NCBI RefSeq assembly: GCF_014196805.1
Contig: NZ_JACIEI010000011.1
Coordinates: 1 to 64,000, forward strand
DNA: 64,000 nucleotides
From: Sulfitobacter undariae
GTDB taxonomy: Bacteria; Pseudomonadota; Alphaproteobacteria; Rhodobacterales; Rhodobacteraceae
Reading direction: 5' to 3'
Shown: positions 17,107 to 26,159 of the stretch, one piece after another
Numbering within the stretch: the first letter of the stretch is position 1
Layout: every line of letters begins with the position of its first letter
The notes under the pieces: model-generated
Database searches by the model: none
What the model saw: only the letters and a program-made list of their open reading frames with translations
Told to the model about the DNA's origin: nothing
Translations under genes and position numbers: made by a program

Positions 17107-17876
17107 TTTTTGCGCATCACTCCGATGGCTGTGGCGACAAGGGTGATGACAACCAGCACGGTTGCAACGGCGGCGATGGTCGGGTCGATGTTGTCTTGGA
17201 TGCCTTCCCATATCATTTTGGGCAAGGTGCTGACGCGGCGCACAGTGATGAACAACACGCCCACGATTTCATCAAAGCTGACGATGAAGGCAAAGATAAA
17301 TCCTGTAGCAATCCCAGGTTTGGCTGCGGGGACCACAACGGCCCAGACGGTCTGCATAACCGACGCGCCCAAGCTGCGGGCGGCGCGGGGGATGTTGCGA
17401 TCAAGATTGGTCAGTGCTGCAAACACCGAAATCGAGACATAGGGCAGGGCCAGCAATGTATGCGCAAGGATGACGCCGACATGTGTGTCGATTAGCCCCA
17501 AGACGACCCAAAAGCGGTAAAAGCCCAAAGATTGTACAACAGGGGGGACCAAGATAGGCGTGATCAACACCCAGCGGGCAATAGATGAAGCGCGATCAGA
17601 CAGAAACCAGCAACCAATGGCAAAGGCTGTGCCCAGAACAGTGGCGCAGGTCGCGACGACAACCCCAATCCACACGCTGGTCCATGTGGCCCCCAACCAT
17701 TTGGGATCGGTGAAGTAGTTCACATAGTGCTGTAGGGACAGCCCCTCTTTGGGCAGGCCGATATAGCTGGTGTCGGTGAAAGAAATCGGCAGCACGACGA
17801 GCAAGGGCAGTACAAGAAAGGCAATAACCGTCCAGGCACCTGTCTGGAAAAAGATTTGAAAAGCGGATCGTTGCAT
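17103..17876 (-). CDS. ABC transporter permease, PotC type
   Basis: A 257-residue inner-membrane permease with about six hydrophobic segments and the cytoplasmic EAA loop AARSLGASVMQTVWAVVVP, of the polyamine/opine/phosphonate (POPT) importer family. It begins one base inside the stop codon of the other permease (TAATG) and ends overlapping the amidohydrolase start. With the ATPase, binding protein and PotB-like permease it forms a complete importer. Confidence 0.92.
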   Translation of the reverse strand: MQRSAFQIFFQTGAWTVIAFLVLPLLVVLPISFTDTSYIGLPKEGLSLQHYVNYFTDPKWLGATWTSVWIGVVVATCATVLGTAFAIGCWFLSDRASSIARWVLITPILVPPVVQSLGFYRFWVVLGLIDTHVGVILAHTLLALPYVSISVFAALTNLDRNIPRAARSLGASVMQTVWAVVVPAAKPGIATGFIFAFIVSFDEIVGVLFITVRRVSTLPKMIWEGIQDNIDPTIAAVATVLVVITLVATAIGVMRKK

Positions 17877-18718
17877 TATTTTCGCTCCAACAAGGCAGAG
17901 CGCAGATTGACGAAGCGCGCGGCGATCAAAAGGACAAGGGCGGTGGCGATAAGCAAGGCAACGGAGAGCGCTGAGCCGAGGCCCCAGTTCAGGAATTCCT
18001 GAATTTGGTACGTGATGTATTCGGAGATCATCAGTACGCGTCCGCCTCCCAGCAACGCTGGCGTGACGAAGAAACCAAGCGATAGAACAAAGACCAACAA
18101 TGCGCCGGACATGACGCCAGGCATCGTTTGGGGGAAATACACTTGGCGAAAGGCGGTCCATTCACTGGCGCCCAGACTGCGGGCCGCTTGGACATAAGCA
18201 CCCGAGATGCCTCGCATGTTTGTCAGCATCGGCAGAATGGCAAAAGGCAGCATGACGTGGATCATCGCGATCAACACGCCTGTTTCATTGTGCATCAGTC
18301 GCAAAGGTGCGTCGATCAGACCGGCACCTTTCAGGGTATCATTCACAATGCCAGAGCGGCCCAGCAGGACAATCCAGCTGAACGAGCGGATCAAAACCGA
18401 TACCCAGAATGGCAAAATGACCAAGGCCACCATGAGAGGGGTGAATTTGGACGCGAAATTGCTGATTGCATAGGCCACGATATAGCCGAGGATCAGACAC
18501 CCAATTGTGGTGATGGCTGCCACGCGGAAGGTGATGATAAAACTGGTTTTTACCGCGTTGGAGCCCGCCATTGCGACGAAATTTGCGACCCCGGTTTCGG
18601 GTTCTGTAAAAGCGATCTTCCAGATGCCTAGCACAGGTACGATATAGAAGATCACCATGATTGCCAGTGCTGGAGCGACCAACATCCAATAGCTGACCTT
18701 TTCGTTAATACGTGGCAT
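17876..18718 (-). CDS. ABC transporter permease, PotB type
   Basis: A 280-residue permease of the same POPT importer. Six hydrophobic segments are visible, with the EAA loop AARSLGASEWTAFRQVYFP. The start at 18718 (MPRINEKVSYWML) has AGGAG four bases upstream; an in-frame Met at 18766 lies too close to the binding-protein stop. It pairs with the downstream PotC-like permease as a heterodimer. Confidence 0.92.
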   Translation of the reverse strand: MPRINEKVSYWMLVAPALAIMVIFYIVPVLGIWKIAFTEPETGVANFVAMAGSNAVKTSFIITFRVAAITTIGCLILGYIVAYAISNFASKFTPLMVALVILPFWVSVLIRSFSWIVLLGRSGIVNDTLKGAGLIDAPLRLMHNETGVLIAMIHVMLPFAILPMLTNMRGISGAYVQAARSLGASEWTAFRQVYFPQTMPGVMSGALLVFVLSLGFFVTPALLGGGRVLMISEYITYQIQEFLNWGLGSALSVALLIATALVLLIAARFVNLRSALLERK

Positions 18719-18776
18719 TTTGACTCCTGAAAGATCAAGTGGCGTGCCAGATTTGAGCTCTGGCACGCAGGGGAGG

Positions 18777-19910
18777 TTAGTTAATCAACGCGTCTACATA
18801 GAGCTCTTCGGCGGCGATCTGGTTTTTGGCGTACCATTCATCGTTGTAGAGGATCTGTGTCGCCAGATTTTCAGGGCTTGACGGGTTATAGGGGGCCAGT
18901 TCCGCAGGAACCAGCTCAGCTGCCTCCGGGTTCACTGGGCCAGAACCGATCATCTCAAGCCATTTCACCTGTAATTCGGGCTTTTGACCATGTGCGATGA
19001 ATTTCATCGTTTCCTCGGTGCCAGCGGGGTTTCCTTTTGGGACGACCCAGATACCAGGTGCGATAACGCCACCGTTAAAGCTCACGTTGAAGGCGTCTTT
19101 ATCCATCTGATCTTTTAGGAGGTGGGCGCGGGTAGACCAGATGTTGCCGATGGCGACTTCTTCTTGCAAGAACAGGTTCTGGCTATCGCTGCCTGACCCC
19201 CAAACGATGATATTTTCGCGTAGTTCGCGAAATTTGGCAATGGCGGCATTGATACCGTCTTGGGTGCCAAGCGCCTCGTAAACTTCGTTCAATGGTACGC
19301 CTTGGGCCATCGTCGCACATTCCAATTGGCCGCGTACAGATTTACGGAAAGTCCGCATGCCAGGGAAGTCTTTGACGTTCCAAACGTCTTCCCATGTTTG
19401 GGGCACATTGCCGCCCAGCATTTTGGGGTTGGTTGCCAAAACGTAGGAATAGACATAGTTGCCTACGCCGTTTTTATAGGCGGTGCCTTCCAGCACTTTG
19501 GATTTGTCGACGATCGAATAATCAATCGGCTGGGTCATGCCTTGCTGTTCAAGAATAATGGCTGATCCAGCGCCACTGTCGCACAGATCCCAAACCACTG
19601 CGCCGCTTTCGACCATGGCACGGATTTTACCAGCAGAGGGGCCGGAGCCGTCTACGATGACAGGAATGCCTGTTTCGGCGGTGTATGTGTCACACAGGAC
19701 TTCTTGTAGAACGTCCTTTGCTGCGCCGCCCCAGTTGACGACAATGATCTCTTTGGCTTGTGCATGTGCTTTGCTGCCCAAGGCAGGCAGCACGCCCAAT
19801 GCGCCCATTGCGGCAACAAAACCGCGGCGTGTTAGGCGGCCTTGTTTATAACGCTCGACCGCGATTTCAGCGATGTCGCGTTTGGCTTCGAAATCTGTTG
19901 TATCAGTCAT
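18777..19910 (-). CDS. ABC transporter substrate-binding protein, PotD type, Tat-exported
   Basis: A 377-residue periplasmic binding protein of the polyamine/opine type. The N-terminus carries a twin-arginine signal (RLTRRGFVAAMG, then an Ala-rich stretch ending SKAHA), so it should be exported folded by Tat. The mature part has IIVVNWGGAAKDVL and VWDLCDSGAG, as in PotD/PotF-like proteins. Polyamine-type binding proteins in roseobacters serve many small cationic or zwitterionic compounds, and the neighbouring enzymes suggest an N-rich cyclic ligand rather than a polyamine. Confidence 0.92.
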   Translation of the reverse strand: MTDTTDFEAKRDIAEIAVERYKQGRLTRRGFVAAMGALGVLPALGSKAHAQAKEIIVVNWGGAAKDVLQEVLCDTYTAETGIPVIVDGSGPSAGKIRAMVESGAVVWDLCDSGAGSAIILEQQGMTQPIDYSIVDKSKVLEGTAYKNGVGNYVYSYVLATNPKMLGGNVPQTWEDVWNVKDFPGMRTFRKSVRGQLECATMAQGVPLNEVYEALGTQDGINAAIAKFRELRENIIVWGSGSDSQNLFLQEEVAIGNIWSTRAHLLKDQMDKDAFNVSFNGGVIAPGIWVVPKGNPAGTEETMKFIAHGQKPELQVKWLEMIGSGPVNPEAAELVPAELAPYNPSSPENLATQILYNDEWYAKNQIAAEELYVDALIN

Positions 19911-19956
19911 GATGATATCCTTGTTGGGGAGGGAGAAGGCGGGGTCTTTTGCCCCT

Positions 19957-21027
19957 TTAGTTGTCTGCGAGTACTACAGGTGCGTCGGGTTCCCAGCCGA
20001 TGCTCACGGTGAGGCCCGCAACGGGCGTGATGTCTGTTTTCCATGTCGGGCAAGACACCAGCATCTCGCCCAGCGTTTTGTGTGTAACAATGACCTGACA
20101 GCGTTCGCCCAAATAGCTGACTTGTTTGACAACCGCAGGCAGGAATTCTTCATTGGGTGCGCCAAGTTTCAGGCGTTCGGGGCGAAGGGCCAGTTTAACG
20201 GTATCACCAGTGGTGTTGGTTGTATCGGTTTCGACGTCAAACGCGACATCTTGTGCGGTGCAGTGCAGCGTGCTGTTGGTCTGGCCCTTTACGGTCACGT
20301 CGATAAAATTCGACTTGCCTAAAAAGTCAGCAACAAATTTGTTACGTGGGCGGTTATACAGCGTATTGGGATCGCCTTGTTGCTGGATGCCACCATCTTT
20401 CAAGATGATGATACGGTCGGACATTGACAGCGCTTCGTCCTGATCGTGGGTTACATAGATAAACGTCACGCCCAATTGGTTGTGCAACGCTTTCAGTTCC
20501 CACTGCAAATCGGCACGCAGTTTCTTATCCAGCGCCGACAGGGGTTCATCCAACAGCAGTACTTGCGGGCTAAAGGACATGGCACGGGCTAGAGCTATCC
20601 GTTGCTGTTGACCGCCCGACAGTTGGGACGGCATACGATCAGCAAAGGCTCCCATCTGCACCATTTCGAGCGCTTCGTTCACACGTTTGGTGATCTCCGA
20701 GGATGGCTTTTTGCGCACTTTTAACGGAAAGGCGACGTTTTCGCGTACCGTCATGGTGGGGAACAATGCGTATCCCTGAAACACCATGCCAAAGTCGCGG
20801 TGCTCTGGAGGGCGGTTTGTGATGTCTTCGGCGCGCAACGTCAGCTTGCCACTATCCATTTTGATAAATCCTGCAATCGCGCTGAGTAGCGTGGTTTTGC
20901 CCGATCCTGATGGACCTAAAAGGGTCAAAAATTCACCTTCGGCGACATCTAGGTTGACCTGATTTAGGGCATGCGTATCGCCGTAGGTCTTAACTGCATC
21001 GCTGATCGAGAGAATTGGGGAGGCCAT
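19957..21027 (-). CDS. ABC transporter ATP-binding protein, PotA type
   Basis: A 356-residue ATPase that drives the importer. Walker [15 protein letters not shown]-loop MVFQGYALFPTMTV, signature [14 protein letters not shown], Walker B VLLLDEPLSALD and the H-loop YVTHDQDEAL are all intact. The C-terminal TOBE domain (about residue 270 onward) is typical of PotA/CUT1 subunits. It is the first gene of the eight-gene minus arm that ends with the hydantoinase. Confidence 0.95.
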   Translation of the reverse strand: MASPILSISDAVKTYGDTHALNQVNLDVAEGEFLTLLGPSGSGKTTLLSAIAGFIKMDSGKLTLRAEDITNRPPEHRDFGMVFQGYALFPTMTVRENVAFPLKVRKKPSSEITKRVNEALEMVQMGAFADRMPSQLSGGQQQRIALARAMSFSPQVLLLDEPLSALDKKLRADLQWELKALHNQLGVTFIYVTHDQDEALSMSDRIIILKDGGIQQQGDPNTLYNRPRNKFVADFLGKSNFIDVTVKGQTNSTLHCTAQDVAFDVETDTTNTTGDTVKLALRPERLKLGAPNEEFLPAVVKQVSYLGERCQVIVTHKTLGEMLVSCPTWKTDITPVAGLTVSIGWEPDAPVVLADN

Positions 21028-21066
21028 CTTTTAAACATTTCCATTCTGCGCATCTTGAAGTCCCAG

Positions 21067-21132
21067 AGGGGCCTCGTTTCAACAGAAAGGGATCATGCGA
21101 GAGGGCAATAATGAAATAAAAAAGAGGCCCCT
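21067..21132. repeat. Long-loop inverted repeat between the LysR gene and the importer operon
   Basis: AGGGGCCTC (21067-21075) and GAGGCCCCT (21124-21132) form a perfect 9-bp stem with a 48-base loop, in the 133-bp gap between the regulator stop (21161) and the ATPase start (21027). On the minus strand a T-run follows the first arm. It could be part of a terminator for the regulator transcript, a leader structure of the operon or a protein-binding site. Confidence 0.45.
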
Positions 21133-21160
21133 TTGTATAATCAGCAGTTATAGATTGAGG

Positions 21161-22066
21161 CTAGGTTACAGCTTTTGCCCCTTCCTGCTTTAGGTAGTCT
21201 GACAGGAAGCTTTGAAATTGCATGGCGATGTTTGAGGTCGGAAAAAGTTTTGAGGTGATGCCGTGCATCTTGATGGGGAGCGCAGGTTTGGTTGGACGTA
21301 TGGCGATGGACGTCGTCTGGTGGCCGATTAAGGCAAAGCTGTCGACCAACGCAACGCCCAATCCATTGCGCACCATTTCCAGCGCGGTCGCGGTGTGGCG
21401 CACCTCACAAAAGAACCGGCGCTCAAGCCCCTGATCGGAGAAAATATTATCAATCGTTTGCCCTAACGGGGTGCGAGCTGCGTAAGAAATATGCGCCACA
21501 TGGTTCAGATCGGTCACCGACACGCGTTCCATCAGCGCCAATTCGTGATCTGGTGGGCAAATGCACATCAGATGACCATCGCCAATTTCACGAACATGGA
21601 CGGCTGAAAGCCTTGGTGGAGTGATTGAAAGCCCCAGATCGGTACGGCCACTGCCCAATCGACGGGTGATTTCATCAATGCTACCCAGCTCGATAGACAA
21701 TTTGAGCTTCGGACGCGTTTGCATAAATAGCCCCAGCACCCTTGGTAAAATACTGTGACCGATTGACGGGGTTGCAACAATGCTCAAGCGGCCAACGGTG
21801 CCACCTTTCAGCTCTCCGATCATGTTATCAATGCGCTTTTGCTGCATGAATAAATGCTGCGCCTCTTGCGCGATGTGCAGCGCTTCTTTGGTGGGAATCA
21901 GGCGGCCGTGCTCTCGCTTGAACAGCGGAAACCCGATGGCGTCTTCGGTGTGGCGGATCATGTTGCTGATTGCGGGCTGACTGACATTGAGCAGTTGTGC
22001 GGCGCGTGCAGTGGTGCCGACTTCGATCACGGTAGAGAGAACTTCGAGCTGGCGCGCGTTTATCAT
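21161..22066 (-). CDS. LysR-type regulator of the island locus
   Basis: A 301-residue LysR-family regulator. The helix-turn-helix reads RQLEVLSTVIEVGTTARAAQ then SQPAISNMIRHTEDAIG, and a full effector-binding domain follows. It stands between the two arms, upstream of the minus importer operon on the same strand and divergent from the plus arm. A 15-bp palindrome lies immediately before its start codon. It most likely senses an intermediate of the pathway and controls both arms and itself. Sequence of the effector domain is of the type seen in regulators of amino-acid and opine catabolism, which is suggestive only. Confidence 0.9.
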   Translation of the reverse strand: MINARQLEVLSTVIEVGTTARAAQLLNVSQPAISNMIRHTEDAIGFPLFKREHGRLIPTKEALHIAQEAQHLFMQQKRIDNMIGELKGGTVGRLSIVATPSIGHSILPRVLGLFMQTRPKLKLSIELGSIDEITRRLGSGRTDLGLSITPPRLSAVHVREIGDGHLMCICPPDHELALMERVSVTDLNHVAHISYAARTPLGQTIDNIFSDQGLERRFFCEVRHTATALEMVRNGLGVALVDSFALIGHQTTSIAIRPTKPALPIKMHGITSKLFPTSNIAMQFQSFLSDYLKQEGAKAVT

Positions 22067-22069
22067 GAT

Positions 22070-22084
22070 ATAACTTTCAGTTAT
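22070..22084. promoter_or_regulatory. Candidate LysR operator
   Basis: ATAAC-N5-GTTAT, a perfect interrupted palindrome of the T-N11-A class, begins four bases upstream of the regulator start codon and lies in the AT-rich 142-bp divergent region that also drives the plus arm. Position and symmetry fit autoregulation plus control of the DUF1028-led operon. Confidence 0.55.
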
Positions 22085-22208
22085 TTAATTGGGTCTAATA
22101 TTTATTTCATACTTATTGCCTGACTGGCTAGCAAGTATGTAGGGCAACCGCCATTGCCGTTTGAACATGACGGGCCGGGCTTGGCTCAAACAGGGGTGTG
22201 AAGCAAAA

Positions 22209-22874
22209 ATGACCTATTCATTAGCCGGACGTGACCCAAAAACAGGCGATATTGGTTTTGCTGTAACGACATCTTCGGTCTGCGTTGGCGGCCGTGTTGG
22301 CGCGGTCACAGATGGATGTGTTGTTTTTTCGCAGGCCCGCACAGACCCGCGTCTGCACAAGACCGGTTTGCGGATGTGGGACGATACCGGCGACGCCGCA
22401 AAAACATTGGCGGCAATGAAGAACGCAGCGACGGCGCTGCATTGGCGCCAGATTGGTGTTTTTTCCGAAACTGGAGAACCACTACATCACACAGGCACGT
22501 CTTGTATGGATGCAGCAGGTGGATTGACTGGGAGGGATTGTCTGGCGCTCGGGAATTTTCTGGGGTCTGAGCATGTGCTGCCCGAAATGATACGCGGGTT
22601 TGAAAGTGCCACTGGTGATCTGGCGTCCCGTTTAATGGCGGGGATGCTTGCAGGCGAGGCCGCTGGCAGTGAACGTGATCCTTTGCAATCGGCGTCGGTG
22701 GTGGTGCTGGGCGCACAGAGCTTGAAAGAGGTTGATCTACGGGTCGATTCCTCAAAAACGCCCTTGCAGGATTTGAATGAAATGCTGATCGCTTGGCTAC
22801 CCAAGGCGGCGGCGTATCGGGTCCGGGCGCTTGATCCGGATGCTGCCGAATTTTCCAGCAAAATCGAGCATTGA
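22209..22874 (+). CDS. DUF1028 family protein (second of two in the island)
   Basis: A 221-residue DUF1028 protein: MTYSLAGRDPKTGDIGFAVT, SVCVGGRVGAV and SQARTDPRLHKTGLRM correspond segment by segment to the other copy, but the two are clearly diverged and this one is shorter at the C-terminus. It opens the plus arm and is separated by 315 bases from the ABC binding-protein gene. Two DUF1028 copies in one locus, one per arm, suggests either two substrates or a heteromeric enzyme. Function unknown. Confidence 0.87.
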   Translation: MTYSLAGRDPKTGDIGFAVTTSSVCVGGRVGAVTDGCVVFSQARTDPRLHKTGLRMWDDTGDAAKTLAAMKNAATALHWRQIGVFSETGEPLHHTGTSCMDAAGGLTGRDCLALGNFLGSEHVLPEMIRGFESATGDLASRLMAGMLAGEAAGSERDPLQSASVVVLGAQSLKEVDLRVDSSKTPLQDLNEMLIAWLPKAAAYRVRALDPDAAEFSSKIEH

Positions 22875-23189
22875 TTCATGGCAATCCGATCCAGATTTTA
22901 CCCGTACAAGGTGCCCTCGTTAGCGATGTTTTTGTCTCCCGCTCTGGGTGGGTTTTCACAATGCTTAAAAGAAATGCTGATCTGGATGAAGTTTCGGCAA
23001 TTGCAAAAAAAACAGATGCTTTTAGGGGGATTGCACTCTGGAAGAGTGTCATGCGTTTTATATTTTATATAACAAAAACATGAGGTAAAGCGGAATTTGT
23101 GAACTCCGCAGCAAGCGCTGCGACGCACATAGAAAATCACGTACAGCCTTCAAATGCACTCGAACTTGCCAACAATTAGGAGATCTAAG
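22875..23189. other. Gap before the plus-arm importer
   Basis: This 315-base stretch contains a 71-codon frame (22871-23083) with no family character and no ribosome binding site. It ends in AT-rich sequence around 23050-23080, followed by GC-rich direct and inverted repeats around GCAGCAAGCGCTGC (23107-23120). It may hold the promoter of the importer operon. I see no gene. Confidence 0.45.
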
Positions 23190-24026
23190 ATGAACAATCA
23201 GTTTAAATTCGTTACTCTCTCAACCCTACTCGCGCTAAGTGGGCCGGCCCTTGCGCAGGACAAATACACTGTGGCGCTGGACGGTACTTTTGCGCCTCAC
23301 GCGATGCCATCCCTATCGGGGGGTGTTGAAGGTTTTAACGTGGATCTGGCAAACATCATCGGCGAGCGTTTAGGCGTTGAAATGGATGTCGTTGCAACGC
23401 AGTTTTCCGGCATTCTGCCCGGTCTGGCGGCGGGCACCTATGATTTTGTTGTGGCCCCTACAACCATCACAACTGAACGTGCCGAGAGCGTCCTGTTTTC
23501 CGAAGGATACCTGAACACCGATTTCCAATTTGTGGTCAAAGCGGGCACGGATGATGTGCCTGATCTCGAAGCCCTGAAAGGCAAGATCATCGCAGTGAAC
23601 AAGGGTTCGGCCTATGATTCTTGGGCACGTGAGAAAGGGGACGAGATCGGTTGGACGGTGGAAAGCTATGGCACCAATAGTGACGCAGTGCAGGCGGTTG
23701 TGTCGGGTCGTGCTTTTGCCAATGTCGCGGGCAATACCGTGTCGGCATGGGCGGTTAAGCAAAATCCTGCGATTGAGTTGAGCTACCTTTACACGACAGG
23801 TTTGGTTTGGGGGATGCCTTTTCGCAAAGGTGACGAAGCGTTGCGCGACAAGGTTGAGGCCGTTATCGAGTGCCTGAAAATTGATGGCACGATGGCAAGC
23901 TTGAGCGAGAAGTGGCTTGGCGTGACCCCCGCAGAAGGTTCCGCGGCAATTACGCCCCAGCCGGGCTTTGGTGAACCGGACTTTGCAGGATACGTGATGG
24001 ACGATCACGTGCCGAGCTGTGAATAA
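23190..24026 (+). CDS. ABC transporter substrate-binding protein, polar amino acid type
   Basis: A 278-residue periplasmic binding protein of the family-3 (His/Glu/Arg, HAAT) type. A Sec signal peptide ([14 protein letters not shown]) is cleaved near residue 22. The mature domain shows [33 protein letters not shown] and the later [14 protein letters not shown]. The start at 23190 has AGGAG at good distance. The family carries amino acids and close analogues, so a hydantoin, an N-carbamoyl amino acid or a related compound would fit the enzymes downstream. Confidence 0.92.
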   Translation: MNNQFKFVTLSTLLALSGPALAQDKYTVALDGTFAPHAMPSLSGGVEGFNVDLANIIGERLGVEMDVVATQFSGILPGLAAGTYDFVVAPTTITTERAESVLFSEGYLNTDFQFVVKAGTDDVPDLEALKGKIIAVNKGSAYDSWAREKGDEIGWTVESYGTNSDAVQAVVSGRAFANVAGNTVSAWAVKQNPAIELSYLYTTGLVWGMPFRKGDEALRDKVEAVIECLKIDGTMASLSEKWLGVTPAEGSAAITPQPGFGEPDFAGYVMDDHVPSCE

Positions 24027-24027
24027 T

Positions 24028-24795
24028 ATGGCGTCGACATATAACGAGAAAGGGACGCCGTCATCGGCGACCCTTTCGGTGCGGGCTTTGCACAAGTCCT
24101 TTGGCGTCCTTCCGGTCCTCAAAGGCATCGATCTGCATGTGCAGCGTAGCGAAATGGTCTTTGTTCTCGGGCCTTCTGGGTCAGGAAAATCCACCATGCT
24201 GCGGTGTTGCAACCTGTTGGAAGAACCTGATTCAGGTGCGATCCTGATCGAAGGTGACAAGCTGACTGGTCCGGGTGTGGACCTGAACAAAATGCGCCAG
24301 AGGATCGGGATGGTGTTTCAATCCTTCAATCTCTACCCGCATCTATCTGCATTGGGGAACGTCACATTGGCCCTGCGCCGCGTGCTAAAGATGCCCCGTG
24401 AGCAAGCCGAATCCGAAGCGATTGCAGCGCTGACCAAAGTAGGGCTGTCTAACCGCGCAGGTCATTTCCCGTCACAACTGTCTGGCGGCCAACAACAACG
24501 CGTGGCAATTGCCCGTGCCTTGGCGTTAAAGCCGACGGTTATGCTGTTTGATGAACCCACATCGGCGCTGGACCCTGAATTGGTTGGCGATGTGCTGGAC
24601 GTAATGCGTGATGTGAAAGAGCAAGGTATGACGATGCTTGTGGTCAGCCACGAGATGAAGTTCGCCCGTGATGCCGCAGACCGCGTTGTCTTTATGGATG
24701 GGGGTGTGATCGTTGAGCAAGGCCCACCCGAGCAGATATTCGGTGCGCCCACCCAAGAGCGCACCCGTACCTTCCTTTCGCGATTTCACGGCTGA
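24028..24795 (+). CDS. ABC transporter ATP-binding protein, polar amino acid type
   Basis: A 255-residue ATPase: Walker [15 protein letters not shown]-loop [13 protein letters not shown], signature [14 protein letters not shown], Walker [15 protein letters not shown] and H-loop VVSHEMKFA, matching GlnQ/HisP-type subunits. ATG 24028 is taken as start; an in-frame GTG at 24019 overlaps the binding-protein gene and is possible. It overlaps the next permease start as TGATG. Confidence 0.94.
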   Translation: MASTYNEKGTPSSATLSVRALHKSFGVLPVLKGIDLHVQRSEMVFVLGPSGSGKSTMLRCCNLLEEPDSGAILIEGDKLTGPGVDLNKMRQRIGMVFQSFNLYPHLSALGNVTLALRRVLKMPREQAESEAIAALTKVGLSNRAGHFPSQLSGGQQQRVAIARALALKPTVMLFDEPTSALDPELVGDVLDVMRDVKEQGMTMLVVSHEMKFARDAADRVVFMDGGVIVEQGPPEQIFGAPTQERTRTFLSRFHG

Positions 24796-25475
24796 TGCAG
24801 ATGGATATGTTTCTTGATCAATTCCTGAACCAAGCCGTGCTGGTAAAATACACGCCGCTGATCCTGAAAGGGGCAGGGGTGACGGTATTGTTGTCAGTGC
24901 TGATTGTGCTTACGGGGCTGACGTTGGGTGCGGGACTGGCGTGTTTGCGGGCGTACCGCATCAAGGCTTTTTCGTTCGCGATTGTTATTTTCGCGGATGT
25001 CCTACGCGCCTTGCCGCCGTTGGTTTTAATCTTGCTGGCATTCTTTGGGTTGCCCAACATAGGTGTTGTCCTGTCGTCGTTCACCGTTCTGTTTCTTGTG
25101 CTGAGCTTGGTTTTAGCTGCATTTGCCGAGGAAATTGTCTGGGCGGGCATCACGGCGACGCCAAAGGGACAGTGGGAGGCGGCGCGCAGTACGGGGCTGA
25201 CCTTCACACAGGCGTTGTGCTATGTCGTGTTGCCGCAGGCGGTGCGCATGGTGATCCCGCCGCTGACAAACCGTGCAATTGCCATCACCAAAATGACGGC
25301 TTTGGGGATGGTGATTGGCGTGCCGGATATCTTGGGGCAGGCGACTACCGCGCAATCCTTCAGTGCCAATGCCTCTCCTTTAACCTTGGCGGCTATTGCA
25401 TATGTGGTGATTTTTCTACCACTCGTGATCGCTTCGCGTTGGCTGGAACAGCGCTTTACGCAAAAGGGGAGTTGA
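24795..25475 (+). CDS. ABC transporter permease, polar amino acid type (first)
   Basis: A 226-residue permease of the HisM/GlnP family with about five hydrophobic segments and the EAA-loop region GQWEAARSTGLTFTQALCYV. It starts inside the ATPase stop codon and is followed after 3 bases by the second permease. The two probably form the heterodimeric channel. Confidence 0.92.
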   Translation: MQMDMFLDQFLNQAVLVKYTPLILKGAGVTVLLSVLIVLTGLTLGAGLACLRAYRIKAFSFAIVIFADVLRALPPLVLILLAFFGLPNIGVVLSSFTVLFLVLSLVLAAFAEEIVWAGITATPKGQWEAARSTGLTFTQALCYVVLPQAVRMVIPPLTNRAIAITKMTALGMVIGVPDILGQATTAQSFSANASPLTLAAIAYVVIFLPLVIASRWLEQRFTQKGS

Positions 25476-25478
25476 GCG

Positions 25479-26144
25479 ATGGAAGCAATCATTCAACAGT
25501 TTTTTAACATCGAGATAATGATCAAAGCCTTGCCATTGGTGCTCAAGGGGCTGGGCGTGACGCTTTTGATTTGCGCGGTGGTGATACCATTGGGCGCGTT
25601 GGGTGGCCTATTCGCCGCGATTGCATCTGTGTCAAAGAACCGCGCTGTCAGGTGGACTGCAATTGGTTTTGTAGACTTGTTTCGCGCCATCCCGCCTTTG
25701 GTTTTGCTGATCTTCATTTACGCGGGGTTGCCGTTTGCAGGCATCCAGATTTCGCCGTTTGTGGCCGTGGCCGTGGGCTTTTTCCTGAATAATTCAGCGT
25801 ACTTTGCCGAAGTATTCCGCGCGGGTATTTTATCTGTACCCAAAGGCCAGACCGAGGCGGCACGCTCCACCGGAATGACCCAAGGCCAGACCCTGTTTTG
25901 GGTCACGCTGCCACAGGCCGTGCGCAATGTGCTGCCTGACCTTTTGTCCAATGTCGTTGAGGTGGTCAAATTGACCTCGCTGGCCTCTGTCGTGTCTCTG
26001 GGCGAAATGCTGCATGCAGCGGGTTTGGTTAGATCGCTCACTTATAATGCTTCGCCGCTGGTTCTTGCGGCAGGCCTTTACCTTGTTCTGCTCTGGCCGC
26101 TGATCCGCTTGATCAGTCGTTTCGAGCGCAAAATTGATACCTAA
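25479..26144 (+). CDS. ABC transporter permease, polar amino acid type (second)
   Basis: A 221-residue HisQ/GlnP-type permease with about five hydrophobic segments and the loop GQTEAARSTGMTQGQTLFWV, close to its neighbour and probably an old duplicate of it. Completes the second importer of the island. The carbamoylase gene follows after 15 bases. Confidence 0.92.
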   Translation: MEAIIQQFFNIEIMIKALPLVLKGLGVTLLICAVVIPLGALGGLFAAIASVSKNRAVRWTAIGFVDLFRAIPPLVLLIFIYAGLPFAGIQISPFVAVAVGFFLNNSAYFAEVFRAGILSVPKGQTEAARSTGMTQGQTLFWVTLPQAVRNVLPDLLSNVVEVVKLTSLASVVSLGEMLHAAGLVRSLTYNASPLVLAAGLYLVLLWPLIRLISRFERKIDT

Positions 26145-26159
26145 AATGGGAGACTATAC

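Noticed and set aside
22871-23083. 71-codon frame after the second DUF1028 gene
   Set aside because: Overlaps the DUF1028 stop by a few bases but shows no family character or ribosome binding site.
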